Positions 1 to 9,812 of a stretch of 64,000 nt of DNA are shown one piece after another. This stretch comes from Candidatus Paraburkholderia kirkii (lineage in GTDB: Bacteria > Pseudomonadota > Gammaproteobacteria > Burkholderiales > Burkholderiaceae): positions 27,319 to 91,318 of the forward strand of contig LFKV01000007.1 in the NCBI GenBank assembly GCA_001189345.1, in the 5' to 3' direction. A program made the translations under genes and the position numbers. Below the pieces are notes generated by a model. That model did no database searches and had not been told where the DNA came from. It saw nothing but the letters and a program-made list of their open reading frames with translations. Within the stretch, counting starts at the first letter, position 1, and each line of letters begins with the position of its first letter.

Positions 1-1421
1 GGCGCGACCGAGAGCGGCGTCTCGTGCAGTTGCACCGTGTGCGAGAACACTTCGATCCAGCGCACCATTTCGTTCGGCTCTTCCTTCGCGGCCTCGGTCG
101 CCGTCTGCGCGTCTTGGACGACGGCGCGCTCGAGCGAGGTCGGCGGCGTGGTCCAGCCCGCGAGCAGATCCTGCAGCTCGCGCGCGCGACGAACCAGCGC
201 CTGCAGCGATTCCGCGCGCTCGGCGTGCGACGACAGCGCCGACGCAAGCGCCGCGAGGTGCGTCTCCAGCGTGTCGAGCGCCTCGAAGAGCGGGTGGCCG
301 TCGGGCAGCTGGCCGAGCGAGAGCCGCACCGAATCTTCCTTGAACGCGAGCCGCAAGTCGCGCGCCGCACGCTCCAGCGCGGCGCCGAGCTTGGTCCAGT
401 CGGCGGCGTCGCGCGCGTGCGAGAGCCCTTCGGCGACGGTATCGCGCGCGAGCTCGAGCAGCTGCGTGGTCGAGAACGTCTCGCCGAAAAAGAGCGTGGC
501 CGTCTCGGGCAGCTGATGCGCCTCGTCGAAGATGATGGTGTTCGCCATCGGCAGCAATTCGGCCATGCCGGTGTCGCGCAGCATCACGTCGGCGAAGAAC
601 AGGTGATGGTTCACCACGACGATGTCCGCCTGCTGCGCCTCCTTGCGCGCCTGCATGACGAAGCATTCCTTGTAGTGCGGGCATTCCTGGCCGAGACAGT
701 TGTCGCGCGTGGACGTGACCATCGGCCAGACGGGCGAGTTCTCCGGCACGCTCGCGAGCTCGACCTTGTCGCCGGTGCGCGTGATCTTCGCGAAGCGGAC
801 GATCTCCTGCAGATGCGAGGTGTCCTGGCGCATCGGCAGGCGGCCGTTGTCGGCGGTGCGCTTGAGGTAGTAGTGGCACAGATAATTCGCGCGGCCCTTC
901 AGCATCGCGACCGACACGGGCACGGCGAGCGCATCGCGCACGGTCGGAATGTCACGCTGGAAGAGCTGATCCTGCAGATGCTTCGTGCCCGTCGAAACGA
1001 TGACCTTGCCGCCCCACAGCATGGCCGGGACGAGATAAGCATAGGTCTTGCCGGTACCGGTACCCGCTTCGACGATCAGCGTATTCTCGCCGCCGTCGAT
1101 GGCCGCCTTCGCCGTCGCGATGCCGATGTCGTCCGCCGGCTGCCCGTCGGGCGCGTAGGGCTTGTCGGAGGGCCCGAGCTTGCGCGCGGGGCGGCGCTGC
1201 GCCTCGAACATCGCGGGCTCGGGCATCGCGCGGCCGGAGGCTTCCATGGCCGCCGCGACCGAGCGCGCCATTTCGATCTGCGAGGCGCGCGGCCGATAGC
1301 CGTCGATCGCGCGCACAAGCAGTCCTTGCGCGGAGAAGATGGCGCCGAGTTCGGCGCTGCGCTTGTCCGTCAGCGCGAGCGGCGTGTTGGCGTCATCGCC
1401 GGGTTGTGCGGGTGAGTTCAA
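1..1421 (-). CDS. DinG/YoaA-type ATP-dependent DNA helicase, 3' part beyond window
   Basis: The reverse strand carries the N-terminal ~470 residues of an XPD-like superfamily 2 helicase, with the C terminus beyond the left edge. Visible elements are a Q-motif-like GYRPRASQIEMA near residue 45, Walker A EAGTGTGKT at ~118-126, an iron-sulfur cluster region with RANYLCHYYL (~183) and CLGQECPHYKECF (~244), and Walker B DEAH followed by QLPET near residue 298. A proline-rich insert of about 50 residues separates the Q motif from Walker A. I chose a TTG start at 1421 because the frame has no ATG upstream of the conserved region; the start is therefore uncertain. The family unwinds DNA 5'-3' in repair and replication-conflict resolution. 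The visible part is uninterrupted. Confidence 0.85.
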   Translation of the reverse strand, partial: MNSPAQPGDDANTPLALTDKRSAELGAIFSAQGLLVRAIDGYRPRASQIEMARSVAAAMEASGRAMPEPAMFEAQRRPARKLGPSDKPYAPDGQPADDIGIATAKAAIDGGENTLIVEAGTGTGKTYAYLVPAMLWGGKVIVSTGTKHLQDQLFQRDIPTVRDALAVPVSVAMLKGRANYLCHYYLKRTADNGRLPMRQDTSHLQEIVRFAKITRTGDKVELASVPENSPVWPMVTSTRDNCLGQECPHYKECFVMQARKEAQQADIVVVNHHLFFADVMLRDTGMAELLPMANTIIFDEAHQLPETATLFFGETFSTTQLLELARDTVAEGLSHARDAADWTKLGAALERAARDLRLAFKEDSVRLSLGQLPDGHPLFEALDTLETHLAALASALSSHAERAESLQALVRRARELQDLLAGWTTPPTSLERAVVQDAQTATEAAKEEPNEMVRWIEVFSHTVQLHETPLSVA

Positions 1422-1503
1422 GGCGTGCTAAATCCTGCGGGTTTCGGCGCGGCCGCCCGTGCGCAGCGCCGTCGCCGGCACGAGCCCGCGGTCGCGCGCA
1501 GCG

Positions 1504-1725
1504 TCAGTGCGCGTCCGAGTCCAGCTGCAATTGCAGCAGGAGTATGGTGTCCTTCACCTTGAGCTTGCGCTTCTTCAAGCGCCTCAGCTCCAGGTCGTCG
1601 ATACCGGACAGCTTGTCGATCAGCGTGTCCAGGCTGTGATGCTCTTCCTGCAATTGCGCGATGCGATCGCGAAGCAAAGCGGCATCCATGGCGGGTTGTC
1701 GGGGTGCGTTCAAGCGCTGCTGCAT
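1504..1725 (-). CDS. DUF465 (YdcH-like) small coiled-coil protein
   Basis: This 73-residue protein contains the DUF465 pattern: a helical segment [13 protein letters not shown] followed by [16 protein letters not shown] strong ribosome binding site (AGGAGGCGAGC directly before the ATG at 1725) supports the long start over the internal Met at codon 13. The family is common in proteobacteria and has no firmly assigned function; the protein should be cytosolic and almost wholly helical. It lies 58 bp downstream of the glutamine-rich gene on the same strand. The gene appears intact. Confidence 0.8.
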   Translation of the reverse strand: MQQRLNAPRQPAMDAALLRDRIAQLQEEHHSLDTLIDKLSGIDDLELRRLKKRKLKVKDTILLLQLQLDSDAH

Positions 1726-1783
1726 GCTCGCCTCCTTTCATCCTCTTCGCTGGGGCCCGGCTCGCACCGCAAGCCCGACGGCC

Positions 1784-2704
1784 CTACTTATCTTGCTGCT
1801 GTTGTTGCTGTTGCTTGAGCTGTTCCTGGCGCTGCTGCTCCTGCTGGGCCTGCTACGCCTTTTCCTGCTGCTTTCTCGCGGCTTCCTTCTGACGCGCCTC
1901 GACTTCGGCGCGATGCTGGGCGGCATCCTGCTGCTTCTGCTCGTAGCGCTGCGCCTTTTCCTCGCGCTCCTGCGCATCCTGCACGCCGCGGGCGCGCGCT
2001 TCGTCGAGCTTCTTCTGGTAATCCGCCTGCTTGCGATCGTACGCCGCCTGATTGGCCGCGCGCTGCGGCGCCTCGGCGTTGCGCTGCACGGCGGCCAGCG
2101 CGTTCTGCCGCTGCTTGTCCTCGAAGGCCTGCTGGCTCGCCTTCTCGTTCGCGGCGCGCTGCGGCGCTTCCGCTTCGTATTGTGCCTGCTTGATCGCCGC
2201 CTGCTGATCACGTTGCCTGGCCCGTTCCGCGCGCTGCTGGTCGTCGAGCGCGAGTTGATCCTGGCGGATCTGCTGGCGCATCTCGCGCATTTCGTTGCGC
2301 GCGTTGTCGAGACAGTGATTCACAAAGAACTTGCTGTAGCAGTCGTGCTGCTTCACGCCGAAGCGATAGTCGTTTTCCTCGGTGCGCCGGTCCAGCACCT
2401 TCTGGCGTTGCGCGAATTTGGCTTTCAGCGCGTCGTCCGCACCCGATGTGGCCGATGCGCTGGAAGGCGCCGCATCGTCGAGGGCGCGCGCGCTCACGGA
2501 CGTGCCCGGATCGATCGGCCTGGCGGATTGCGCGAATGCATGATCCGGCGCGAACGCGGCCAGGGCGCACAGCAGCGGCGCTGTCGCGGCCATCGGCACG
2601 AGGTGCGCGCCGCCTGCGCCTTGCGGCGCGCCGGCGTCCAAAAAAACCGGGCGGAAAGGCCAGGCGTCGGGAAGGCGGAAATTGGGCAAATGGATGAACG
2701 GCAA
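1784..2704 (-). pseudogene. Secreted Gln/Ala-rich coiled-coil protein with premature TAG
   Basis: The open frame 1853-2704 encodes 283 residues. A hydrophobic signal-like segment ([21 protein letters not shown], from the Met at ~2593) suggests the real start is internal and the protein is periplasmic. A cysteine pair lies in the [12 protein letters not shown] segment. The rest is a charged, glutamine- and alanine-rich helix with two EAPQRAAN repeats, predicted to form a long coiled coil. The frame stops at a TAG (1853-1855), yet the same frame continues as an uninterrupted run of Gln-rich codons to TAG at 1784-1786. That pattern is best explained by a CAG-to-TAG change that cuts about 22 residues. 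Function is unknown. Confidence 0.6.
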
Positions 2705-2929
2705 CGTGATAAAGAATCAGGTGCGAAGCGGCTTTTGCGATGCCCAAATTCTATCACCGCGCGCCGGAGCGCTCCGTCATTTATGGCAAAATGCCCGGCT
2801 CCAGCAACCCGGTTCGAACCCGGCTCGTCACGCGGCCACGCCGCCTTGCGAAAAGCGACGGCGCCTCGCTCACGCGAACCGGCGCACGCGGGCGACTCTC
2901 GCCGGCGAGCCAGAGAACAGCGCAGAAAC

Positions 2930-3750
2930 ATGACGGAAACCGTAGCACTCAAGATCGTACAGCGCATCGCCACAGAACTCACCGTGCAGCCGCGCCAAGT
3001 CGCCGCCGTGCAGCTTCTCGACGAAGGCTCGACTGTCCCGTTCATCGCCCGGTATCGCAAGGAAGTGACCGGCAATCTCGACGACACCCAGTTGCGCACG
3101 CTCGAGGAGCGCCTGCTCTATCTGCACGAACTCGAAGACCGCCGTGCCGCGATCCTTTCGAGCATTGAGGAGCAAGGCAAGCTCACCGACGAATTGCGTG
3201 GCGCCATCGAAGGCGCGGACAGCAAGCAGGTGCTCGAGGATCTCTACCTGCCCTACAAGCCCAAGCGCCGCACCCGCGCGCAGACCGCGCGCGAAGCCGG
3301 CCTCGAGCCGCTCGCGCAGGCGCTTCTCGCCGATCCCACGCTCGATCCGCAAACCGAAGCCGGCCCGGTTCGTCGATGCGGAGAAAGGCGTCGCCGATAC
3401 CAAGGCCGCGCTCGACGGCGCGCGCGACATCCTCTCGGAGCAGTTCGGCGAAACCGCCGAGATTCTCGGCAAGCTGCGCGAGCATCTGTTCAATCATGGG
3501 CTCGTCATGTCGAGCGTGGTGGACGGCAAACAGGGCGAGGAAGGCGAGAAATTCCGCGATTATTACGAATACAGCGAGACGATTCGCACCGTGCCATCGC
3601 ATCGCGCGCTCGCATTGTTCCGCGGTCGCAACGCCGGCGTGCTCTCCGTGAAGCTCGGCCTGGGCGAGGAACTTGACGCGCAGATTCCGCACCCGTGCGA
3701 AGCGATGATCGCGCAGCACTTCGGCATCGCCAACCGCGGCCGCGCCGCCG
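2930..3750 (+). pseudogene. tex: Transcription accessory protein Tex, frameshifted and IS-truncated
   Basis: The start at 2930 gives a Tex N terminus ([47 protein letters not shown]). Tex is a roughly 780-residue nucleic-acid-binding protein with helix-hairpin-helix and S1 domains. Two lesions are visible. At ~3365 an extra G (GAAGCCGGCCCGG instead of GAAGCCGCCCGG) shifts the frame; the correct sequence [11 protein letters not shown] continues in the next frame. At 3750/3751, within the FGIANRGRAAD region, the right end of an IS2-group element begins. Everything C-terminal, including the RNase H-like, HhH and S1 parts, is missing from the other side of the element, so this is a stump. The loss is unusual because tex is widely conserved. 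Confidence 0.85.
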
Positions 3751-3787
3751 TGGACTTGCCCCCGCATAACCGGACAGCCGGTCCCGC

Positions 3788-4885
3788 TTAGGTTGGAGGA
3801 TTTGCTTGCCGATGAAACTCGCGCGGCGAGCGGTATTTAAGGGCGCTATGCGGGTGTGACTCGTTATCGTGGTCGAACGCGATGGCCAGATTTTGCAGCG
3901 CCGTCCTGGCGTCGGGTTTCGGCATCCACGAAACGTAATCACGCTTTATCGTTTCGTAATCACGCTTTATCGTTTTAACGAAGCTCTCGGCCATCCCGTT
4001 GCTTTGCGGACTTCTGACGGGTGTCGTTACTGGCTTCAGTCCGATTTTTCGAGAGAACTTCAATGTGCCATCGGCAATGTAGCAGGAACCATCGTCGCTT
4101 AACCACTCGACTTCCCTTTCGGCCTTCAACACGCCGGTGAAGCGGTTCTCGACGGCTTGAAGCATGACGTCACGCACCATATCGCCAGTGTAACCGCCTG
4201 TGCTCGCGGCCCAACTCATGGCTTCGCGGTCGCAACAGTCGAGTGCGAAGACGACACGCAATGGGACACCGGCATCGCAGCGGAATTCGAAGCCATCCGA
4301 GCACCAGCGCATGTTGCTGCTATCCACCGCGACCTTGCCGTCATGCCGACGCGTAGACGAGGCGTGCCGAGGGCGATGTTCAAGCAGCAGGCCGTGGCGA
4401 CGCATCACGCGATACACGCGCTTTGCATTTACTCGCGGTTGAGCCAGCATGTCCCGGCTTCGCCTCAGCAACGCCCAAGCACCTCGGTATCCATACGTCG
4501 GCGCGTCGCCTAACAACTCATGAAGTTCGGCGACAAGCGCCGTGTCGTCGAGCACGGGCATCTTGCGCCGGTCGACCCAGTCAGCCGGCCGCTTCGACTT
4601 GACTGCGAGATTCGAGCGCGACACCCCCAGGACTTCACAGACCGTCTTCAACGGTCGTCCCCCGGCAGCAATGGTGAGCGCAGTCAATTTTTTTGTTCGA
4701 CCATACTCCACTGCTTCACGGAGGATTTCTACCTCCATTGTCTTCTTTCCTAGCAATCGCTGCAGCTCGCGAATCTGCTTCATTGCTTCGGCTAGGTCAG
4801 ATGCCGGCACCACGTGCTCGCCGGCAGACCACCGATAGGCTCTCGTCCTGATAGAGCTTGCGCCAGCCGAAGACTTGGTTGGCAT
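3788..4885 (-). CDS. IS2-group transposase (orfA C-terminal part plus orfB)
   Basis: The 365-codon frame holds the leucine-zipper end of OrfA ([20 protein letters not shown], then VEYGRTKK) running straight into an OrfB integrase ([20 protein letters not shown]). Normally these are joined by programmed frameshifting. The DDE catalytic core is visible as [20 protein letters not shown] and [19 protein letters not shown] 21-bp tandem duplication at 3934-3975 repeats seven residues right after the catalytic Glu (TIKRDYE twice). The beginning of the frame is out of register with the OrfA DNA-binding part, which is read in another frame at 4840-4978 ([22 protein letters not shown]), so OrfA is frameshifted as well as 5' deleted. 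The element is probably inactive. Confidence 0.85.
   Translation of the reverse strand: MPTKSSAGASSIRTRAYRWSAGEHVVPASDLAEAMKQIRELQRLLGKKTMEVEILREAVEYGRTKKLTALTIAAGGRPLKTVCEVLGVSRSNLAVKSKRPADWVDRRKMPVLDDTALVAELHELLGDAPTYGYRGAWALLRRSRDMLAQPRVNAKRVYRVMRRHGLLLEHRPRHASSTRRHDGKVAVDSSNMRWCSDGFEFRCDAGVPLRVVFALDCCDREAMSWAASTGGYTGDMVRDVMLQAVENRFTGVLKAEREVEWLSDDGSCYIADGTLKFSRKIGLKPVTTPVRSPQSNGMAESFVKTIKRDYETIKRDYVSWMPKPDARTALQNLAIAFDHDNESHPHSALKYRSPREFHRQANPPT
3934..3975. repeat. 21-bp perfect tandem duplication inside IS transposase
   Basis: Two adjacent copies of a 21-bp unit starting CGTAATCACG lie at 3934-3954 and 3955-3975. The unit length is a multiple of three, so it only inserts seven residues in the transposase. 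Confidence 0.9.
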
Positions 4886-4974
4886 TCACTTGATGTCGGC
4901 GAGCGACGCCAGAGACCGTTGTACCGGGCCCGAAAGTCTCGCGAACTATCGCTAGTTTCTCTTCAACCGAACGC

Positions 4975-5274
4975 CGGCGGCCCAGTCGTCCACCGCGATG
5001 TCGCGCCGCCCGCGCAACTGATCGATAGACAGGTTGCGCATGATCGTGAACAGCCACGCGCGCAGATTCGTGCCGGCATGGAACGACTTGGCACGATTGA
5101 GCGCGCGTTCGGTCGCATCCTGCACGAGATCGTCGGCCCAGGCGCGGTTGCCCGTCAGCGCGCGCGCATAGCGGCGCAACTGCGGCAGATGCGCGAGAAG
5201 ATCGCTCTCGAAGCTCAAGGCCGTGCGCCCGCTCGCATGCCCGAAGCGCTCGCGGCGTTCGATGCGCGTGCCAT
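4975..5274 (-). pseudogene. ECF-type RNA polymerase sigma factor, truncated by IS
   Basis: Region 2 of an ECF sigma factor is clear: LLAHLPQLRRYARALTGN, ADDLVQDATERALNR, LRAWLFTIMRNLSIDQLRGR. The likely start is the ATG at 5274 that overlaps the stop of the upstream lipoprotein gene (TGATGG). This frame is lost by a one-base deletion at ~5217 (CGGCCTTGAGC where CGG-CCN-TTG-AGC is expected). The gene then breaks at ~4975 within the linker after DDWAAG, where IS orfA sequence begins. Region 4, which recognises the -35 element, is absent, so the product could not direct promoter recognition. The similarity is to sigma factors used in extracytoplasmic or general stress control, but no anti-sigma gene remains to refine that. 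Confidence 0.8.
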
Positions 5275-5423
5275 CAGTAGCTTCCTCCACCGACGGGCCG
5301 GCCCGACCTACTTGCACCGCCCGATCCGTCCGGCGCACCTTGCGTGCCGCTCGCGCACCCCGCCGCACCCAGCGCGAGGCCGAACGCGATCAGGAGCGCC
5401 ATCACTCCGATCGATCGTTTCAT
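5274..5423 (-). CDS. Small putative lipoprotein, 49 aa
   Basis: An ATG at 5423 opens a 49-codon frame ending in TGA at 5274. It encodes MKRSIGVMALLIAFGLALG followed by AAGC, a typical lipoprotein signal with a lipobox-like Cys at residue ~23. The mature part is short and glycine/serine-rich (GTQGAPDGSGGASRSG, then RPVGGGSY). The stop overlaps the presumed sigma-factor start by TGATG, and the COG4315 gene lies 103 bp upstream, so the three form a probable operon on the reverse strand. No homologue is recognised by name. The Gly-rich mature peptide and translational coupling to a sigma gene make it a plausible envelope-sensing partner, but that is inference. Confidence 0.6.
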   Translation of the reverse strand: MKRSIGVMALLIAFGLALGAAGCASGTQGAPDGSGGASRSGRPVGGGSY

Positions 5424-5526
5424 GATCGTTACCGTTCAAGGATTGACCAGCGGACTCGCCGATTTATTCCGCGAGTCCGCCGTTTCGCGAGTCTTTTTCC
5501 GCTTCCCCGGGCGCTTTCCGGAACGC

Positions 5527-5912
5527 TCAGGGCTTCACGACATGCCAGACATCGCGGAAGTTGTCTCCGTTCTTGTCGCCGGGTTTCGTGTCCTTCGAGA
5601 AGCGATAGACGCGCTTGCCATCGTAGGCCCATTGCTTGCCGCGGTCGGCGGCTTCCATGCCCCATTTGCCGGCAGGCTTGTCGGAATCGCTCGCCATCGC
5701 CGCGGGCCACGCCTGCGCGCAGCCGCCGGTGCAGGCGCTCGGGCTGACCTTCGTGTCCTTGTCGAAGGTGTAGAGCGTCATGCCGTTTTTCATCGACGTA
5801 CATGCCGTTGGCTTCCTTCGGCGCCGCCGCGCTGGCGGACGAAGCGAAAGCGGTTGCGACTGTGGCAAGATGTGGCAAAAGCGGCGACGGATATCAGGAT
5901 GCGCTTCTTCAT
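5527..5912 (-). pseudogene. Secreted COG4315-type repeat protein, two frameshifts
   Basis: The start MKKRILISVAAFA at 5912 is preceded by GGAAGATGAA and encodes a signal peptide. The mature protein has the family pattern GMTLYTFDKDTK, SACTGGCAQAWP and WAYDGKRVYRFSKDTKPGD, ending VWHVVKP. The coding sequence is broken twice. A 10-bp tandem duplication at 5861-5880 (TGTGGCAAGA / TGTGGCAAAA on the plus strand) shifts the frame inside the signal peptide, and an extra A in an A run at ~5790 shifts it again before NGMTLYTF. Members of this family are predicted periplasmic or lipid-anchored proteins of unknown role, often beside ECF sigma factors, as here. Confidence 0.8.
5861..5880. repeat. 10-bp tandem duplication causing a frameshift
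   Basis: TGTGGCAAGA and TGTGGCAAAA are adjacent. Removing one unit restores the signal-peptide reading frame (AFATVATAFASSASA) of the gene on the reverse strand. Confidence 0.85.
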
Positions 5913-6114
5913 TTCATCTTCCTTGTCGTAGAAGTATCCGTAGAACGTTCGGAAGCGCTGCACTATTCCGCGGACGATGAAATAAATCGATGCGGCAGTG
6001 CCGTCGCATCGCCAGTCGGCAATCCATTCAAGACCATTCGCGCGCACCTTGCCAGAGATTCGTCGAAATTTCGCGTATGGAAACGGAATGCGACGGCGAC
6101 CGCGGCGTGCGCAC

Positions 6115-7098
6115 TCAGGCGCCGGCCGCCGCCGTGTCGCGCAGGGGCGGCGCGCCGAAGAGCCGGCTGTACTCGCGGCTGAACTGGGACGCGCTCTCGT
6201 AACCGACGCGATGCGCGGCAGTGGCGGCATCGACGATGTCGAGCAGCATCAGGCGCCGCGCCTCCTGGAACCGCAGCTGCTTCTGGTATTGCAGCGGGCT
6301 CATCGCCGTCACGGCCTTGAAATGATGATGCAGCGACGACACGCTCATGTGCACGTCCCGCGCGATGTTGTCCACCCGCAAGGGCTGATCGAAGTTCTGG
6401 CGCAGAAGCTGGATGGCCTTCGCGATGCGCTGCGTCTGGCTGTCCTGCAGCGCGATCTGCCGCAGCCGCGCGCCGGAGCCGTTCATCAAGAAGCGATAGA
6501 GAATCTCGCGCTTCACGAGGGGCGCGAGAATCGCCACGTCCTCGAGCGTATCGATGAGAGGCGCAGGAGGCGCAGCACGGCGTCGAGCATCGAGTTGCCG
6601 AGGCGGTTCACGTAGAGGCCGCGCGAGGCGTCGGCCTGGGTCGCGGGCGGCAGCTTCTCGTCCTGGATGAGCGAGGTGATTTCCTCGACGTCAAGATCGA
6701 GCCGCATGCCGAGATAGGGCTCCGACTCGCTCGCCACCGACACCTGTCCGCACACCGGCAGATCGACGGACGACACGAGATAGTGCATCGGATCGTAGAT
6801 GTAGACCTTGTCGCCGACCATGATGCGCTTGCTGCCCTGCGCGATCAGCGCGAGCGCGGGCGTCTGGATGCCGTGCTTCGGCCCGCCCGGATTCATGATC
6901 CGGCGCAGGCAGGAACAGACCCGGCACCGGGGTCTCCACCGAGCCTTCGCAGCCTACGGTGAAACGATCGAGCAGCGCGCCGAGATCGAGGCGGGCCTGG
7001 TCCAGCGTGGCATCGGGCGCGCTGCCGCCGTTGCGCGCCTCCTTGGGCGGGTCGTGACTGTTTTTTCCTGCGAGGATGGGCGTATCGTTCAAAGCCAT
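6115..7098 (-). pseudogene. AraC-family transcriptional regulator, two frameshifts
   Basis: Three reading-frame segments together give a complete AraC protein with an AraC_N-type effector domain (TPALALIAQGSKRIMVGDKV, VYIYDPMHYLVSSVDLPV) and two helix-turn-helix motifs (VDNIARDVHMSVSSLHHHF; AAHRVGYESASQFSREYSRL). Breaks lie at ~6900, after VPGLFLPA, and at ~6545, before AILAPLVKREILYRF. The start at 7098 is the Met of MALNDTP; a longer start at 7197 is possible. The gene is divergent from the aldo/keto reductase across 228 bp, the classic arrangement for an AraC regulator and its target. The reductase stays open although its probable regulator is broken. Confidence 0.85.
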
Positions 7099-7326
7099 GA
7101 TTCGCGGACCATTTTCGAGAGAAGAGAGTTCGTCTAGCTTACTCGCGGGAGCGCGAGATTGCTTGCGGACACCCCGCGCGTTTGCAGAAACAGGCAAGGA
7201 TTGAACAGGATCAGGCTATGAATGCGACGCGTCGCGGGAAGATACTGCATTGCCGGCGCGAAGACTCGCCGCGCGGCATGCGCCGCCGCGCTCGTCTCGC
7301 ACCTTTCCAGTCACTCGGGAGTAACC

Positions 7327-8382
7327 ATGCGCTACAGGAAATTCGGCAATACCGGTCTTTTCGTCTCCGAACTGTGCCTCGGCACGATGACCTTCGGCGG
7401 CGGCGGAACCGGCGGGATCTGGAACAACATCGGCCAGTTGCAGCAGGCGGAAGCGGACAAGCTCGTCGGCCGCTCGCTGGACGCGGGCATCAACTTCATC
7501 GACACCGCCGACATGTACGCCGACGGCCAGTCGGAAATCATCACCGGACAGGCGCTCAAGAACCTGAAGGTGCCGCGCGAGAATGTCGTCGTCGCGACGA
7601 AGATTCTCGGCGAGACCGGCACCAAGGGGGTGAATTCGCGCGGCGCGGCGCGCTATCACATCATCGACGGCGTGAAGGCGAGCCTGAAGCGCTTGCAGCT
7701 CGATCACGTCGACCTGTACCAGATTCACGGTTTCGATCCGGCGACGCCGATCGAGGAAACCCTGCGCGCGCTGGACAACCTGGTGCAGCACGGGCACGTG
7801 CGCTATATCGGCGTGTCGAACTGGGCGGCGTGGCAGATCATGAAGGCGCTCGGCATTTCCGAGCGGCTCGGCCTCGCGCGCTTCGAATCGCTGCAGGCGT
7901 ACTACACGATCGCGGGCCGCGATCTCAAGCGCGAAATCGTGCCGCTTCTGCAAAGCGAGCAGGTCGGCCTGATGGTGTGGAGCCCGCTTGCGGGCGGCCT
8001 GCTGTCGGGCAAATTCACGCGCGAAGGCGGCAAGGAGGAAGGCAGCCGCCGCACTAAGTTCGATTTTCCGCCGGTCGATGTCGAGCGCGCCTACGACTGC
8101 GTCGACGTGATGCGGCGCGTGGCCGAAGCCAAGGGCGTGTCGGTCGCGCAGATCGCGCTTGCGTGGCTCCTGCATCAGAAGGTCGTGTCGAGCGTGATCA
8201 TCGGTGCAAAGCGGCTGGAGCAGCTCGACGACAACATCGCGGCGACGCGGGTCAGGCTCAACGAGGACGAACTCGCCGCGCTCGACGAGGTGAGCCGCTT
8301 GCCGTCCGAGTATCCGGGATGGATGCTCGCGCGGCAGGGGGAATATCGGCGAAACCAGTTGAAAGAGGCAGCGGCGGAGTAA
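7327..8382 (+). CDS. Aldo/keto reductase
   Basis: The 351-residue NADPH-dependent oxidoreductase begins [20 protein letters not shown]; the GGGAG six bases before the ATG favours 7327 over the longer frame starting at 7222. The catalytic tetrad is visible as Asp59 and Tyr64 ([13 protein letters not shown]), Lys92 (VVATKIL) and His134 (YQIHGFDP). The C-terminal coenzyme region includes [16 protein letters not shown]. The family reduces aldehydes and ketones with NADPH on a TIM-barrel scaffold; the sub-family is the YajO/Tas-like group common in Burkholderia and the true substrate is unknown. It lies divergent to an AraC gene. Uninterrupted and probably functional. Confidence 0.9.
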   Translation: MRYRKFGNTGLFVSELCLGTMTFGGGGTGGIWNNIGQLQQAEADKLVGRSLDAGINFIDTADMYADGQSEIITGQALKNLKVPRENVVVATKILGETGTKGVNSRGAARYHIIDGVKASLKRLQLDHVDLYQIHGFDPATPIEETLRALDNLVQHGHVRYIGVSNWAAWQIMKALGISERLGLARFESLQAYYTIAGRDLKREIVPLLQSEQVGLMVWSPLAGGLLSGKFTREGGKEEGSRRTKFDFPPVDVERAYDCVDVMRRVAEAKGVSVAQIALAWLLHQKVVSSVIIGAKRLEQLDDNIAATRVRLNEDELAALDEVSRLPSEYPGWMLARQGEYRRNQLKEAAAE

Positions 8383-8515
8383 TTCCCACGGGCGGCCAGC
8401 GAAGCCGCCCGCCCCACCTAAGTATTTACCCGCGTTTGGCCGGATTTCGGTGCATTTTCCGCCCTTTATCTCGAAACCGGATAGCCCTTATCCTCCGTAT
8501 CGCGTTGCGGCATAA

Positions 8516-9751
<1,236 letters not shown>

Positions 9752-9812
9752 TTCCGTACCGGACGCACGGCGCTTCCGATGTGCCGTGCGGATGTGCCGT
9801 GCGTCAGCTCCG

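Larger units (their letters stand above)
3751..4978 (-). mobile_element. IS3-family IS2-group element, copy 1, left end deleted
   Basis: The right terminal repeat begins at 3751 on the plus strand (TGGACTTGCCCCCGCATAAC), directly after tex codons. The same start, TGGACTTGCCCCCGCA, marks the left end of copy 2 at 62184, which gives matched inverted ends. The IS2-group layout (TGGACT-type ends, orfA then a DDE orfB) fits. The opposite end of this copy is missing: reading from orfA, the sequence changes to ECF sigma-factor codons at about 4975, inside GCCGCCGGCGTTCGG, so the left repeat and orfA N terminus were lost. The element joins tex and a sigma gene that do not match across it, so a simple insertion cannot explain the locus. 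Confidence 0.85.

Noticed and set aside
24..1415. 463-codon open frame on the plus strand at the left edge
   Set aside because: Antisense of the DinG-type helicase, which has Walker A, Fe-S and DEAH motifs. The plus-strand translation is Arg-rich without motifs.
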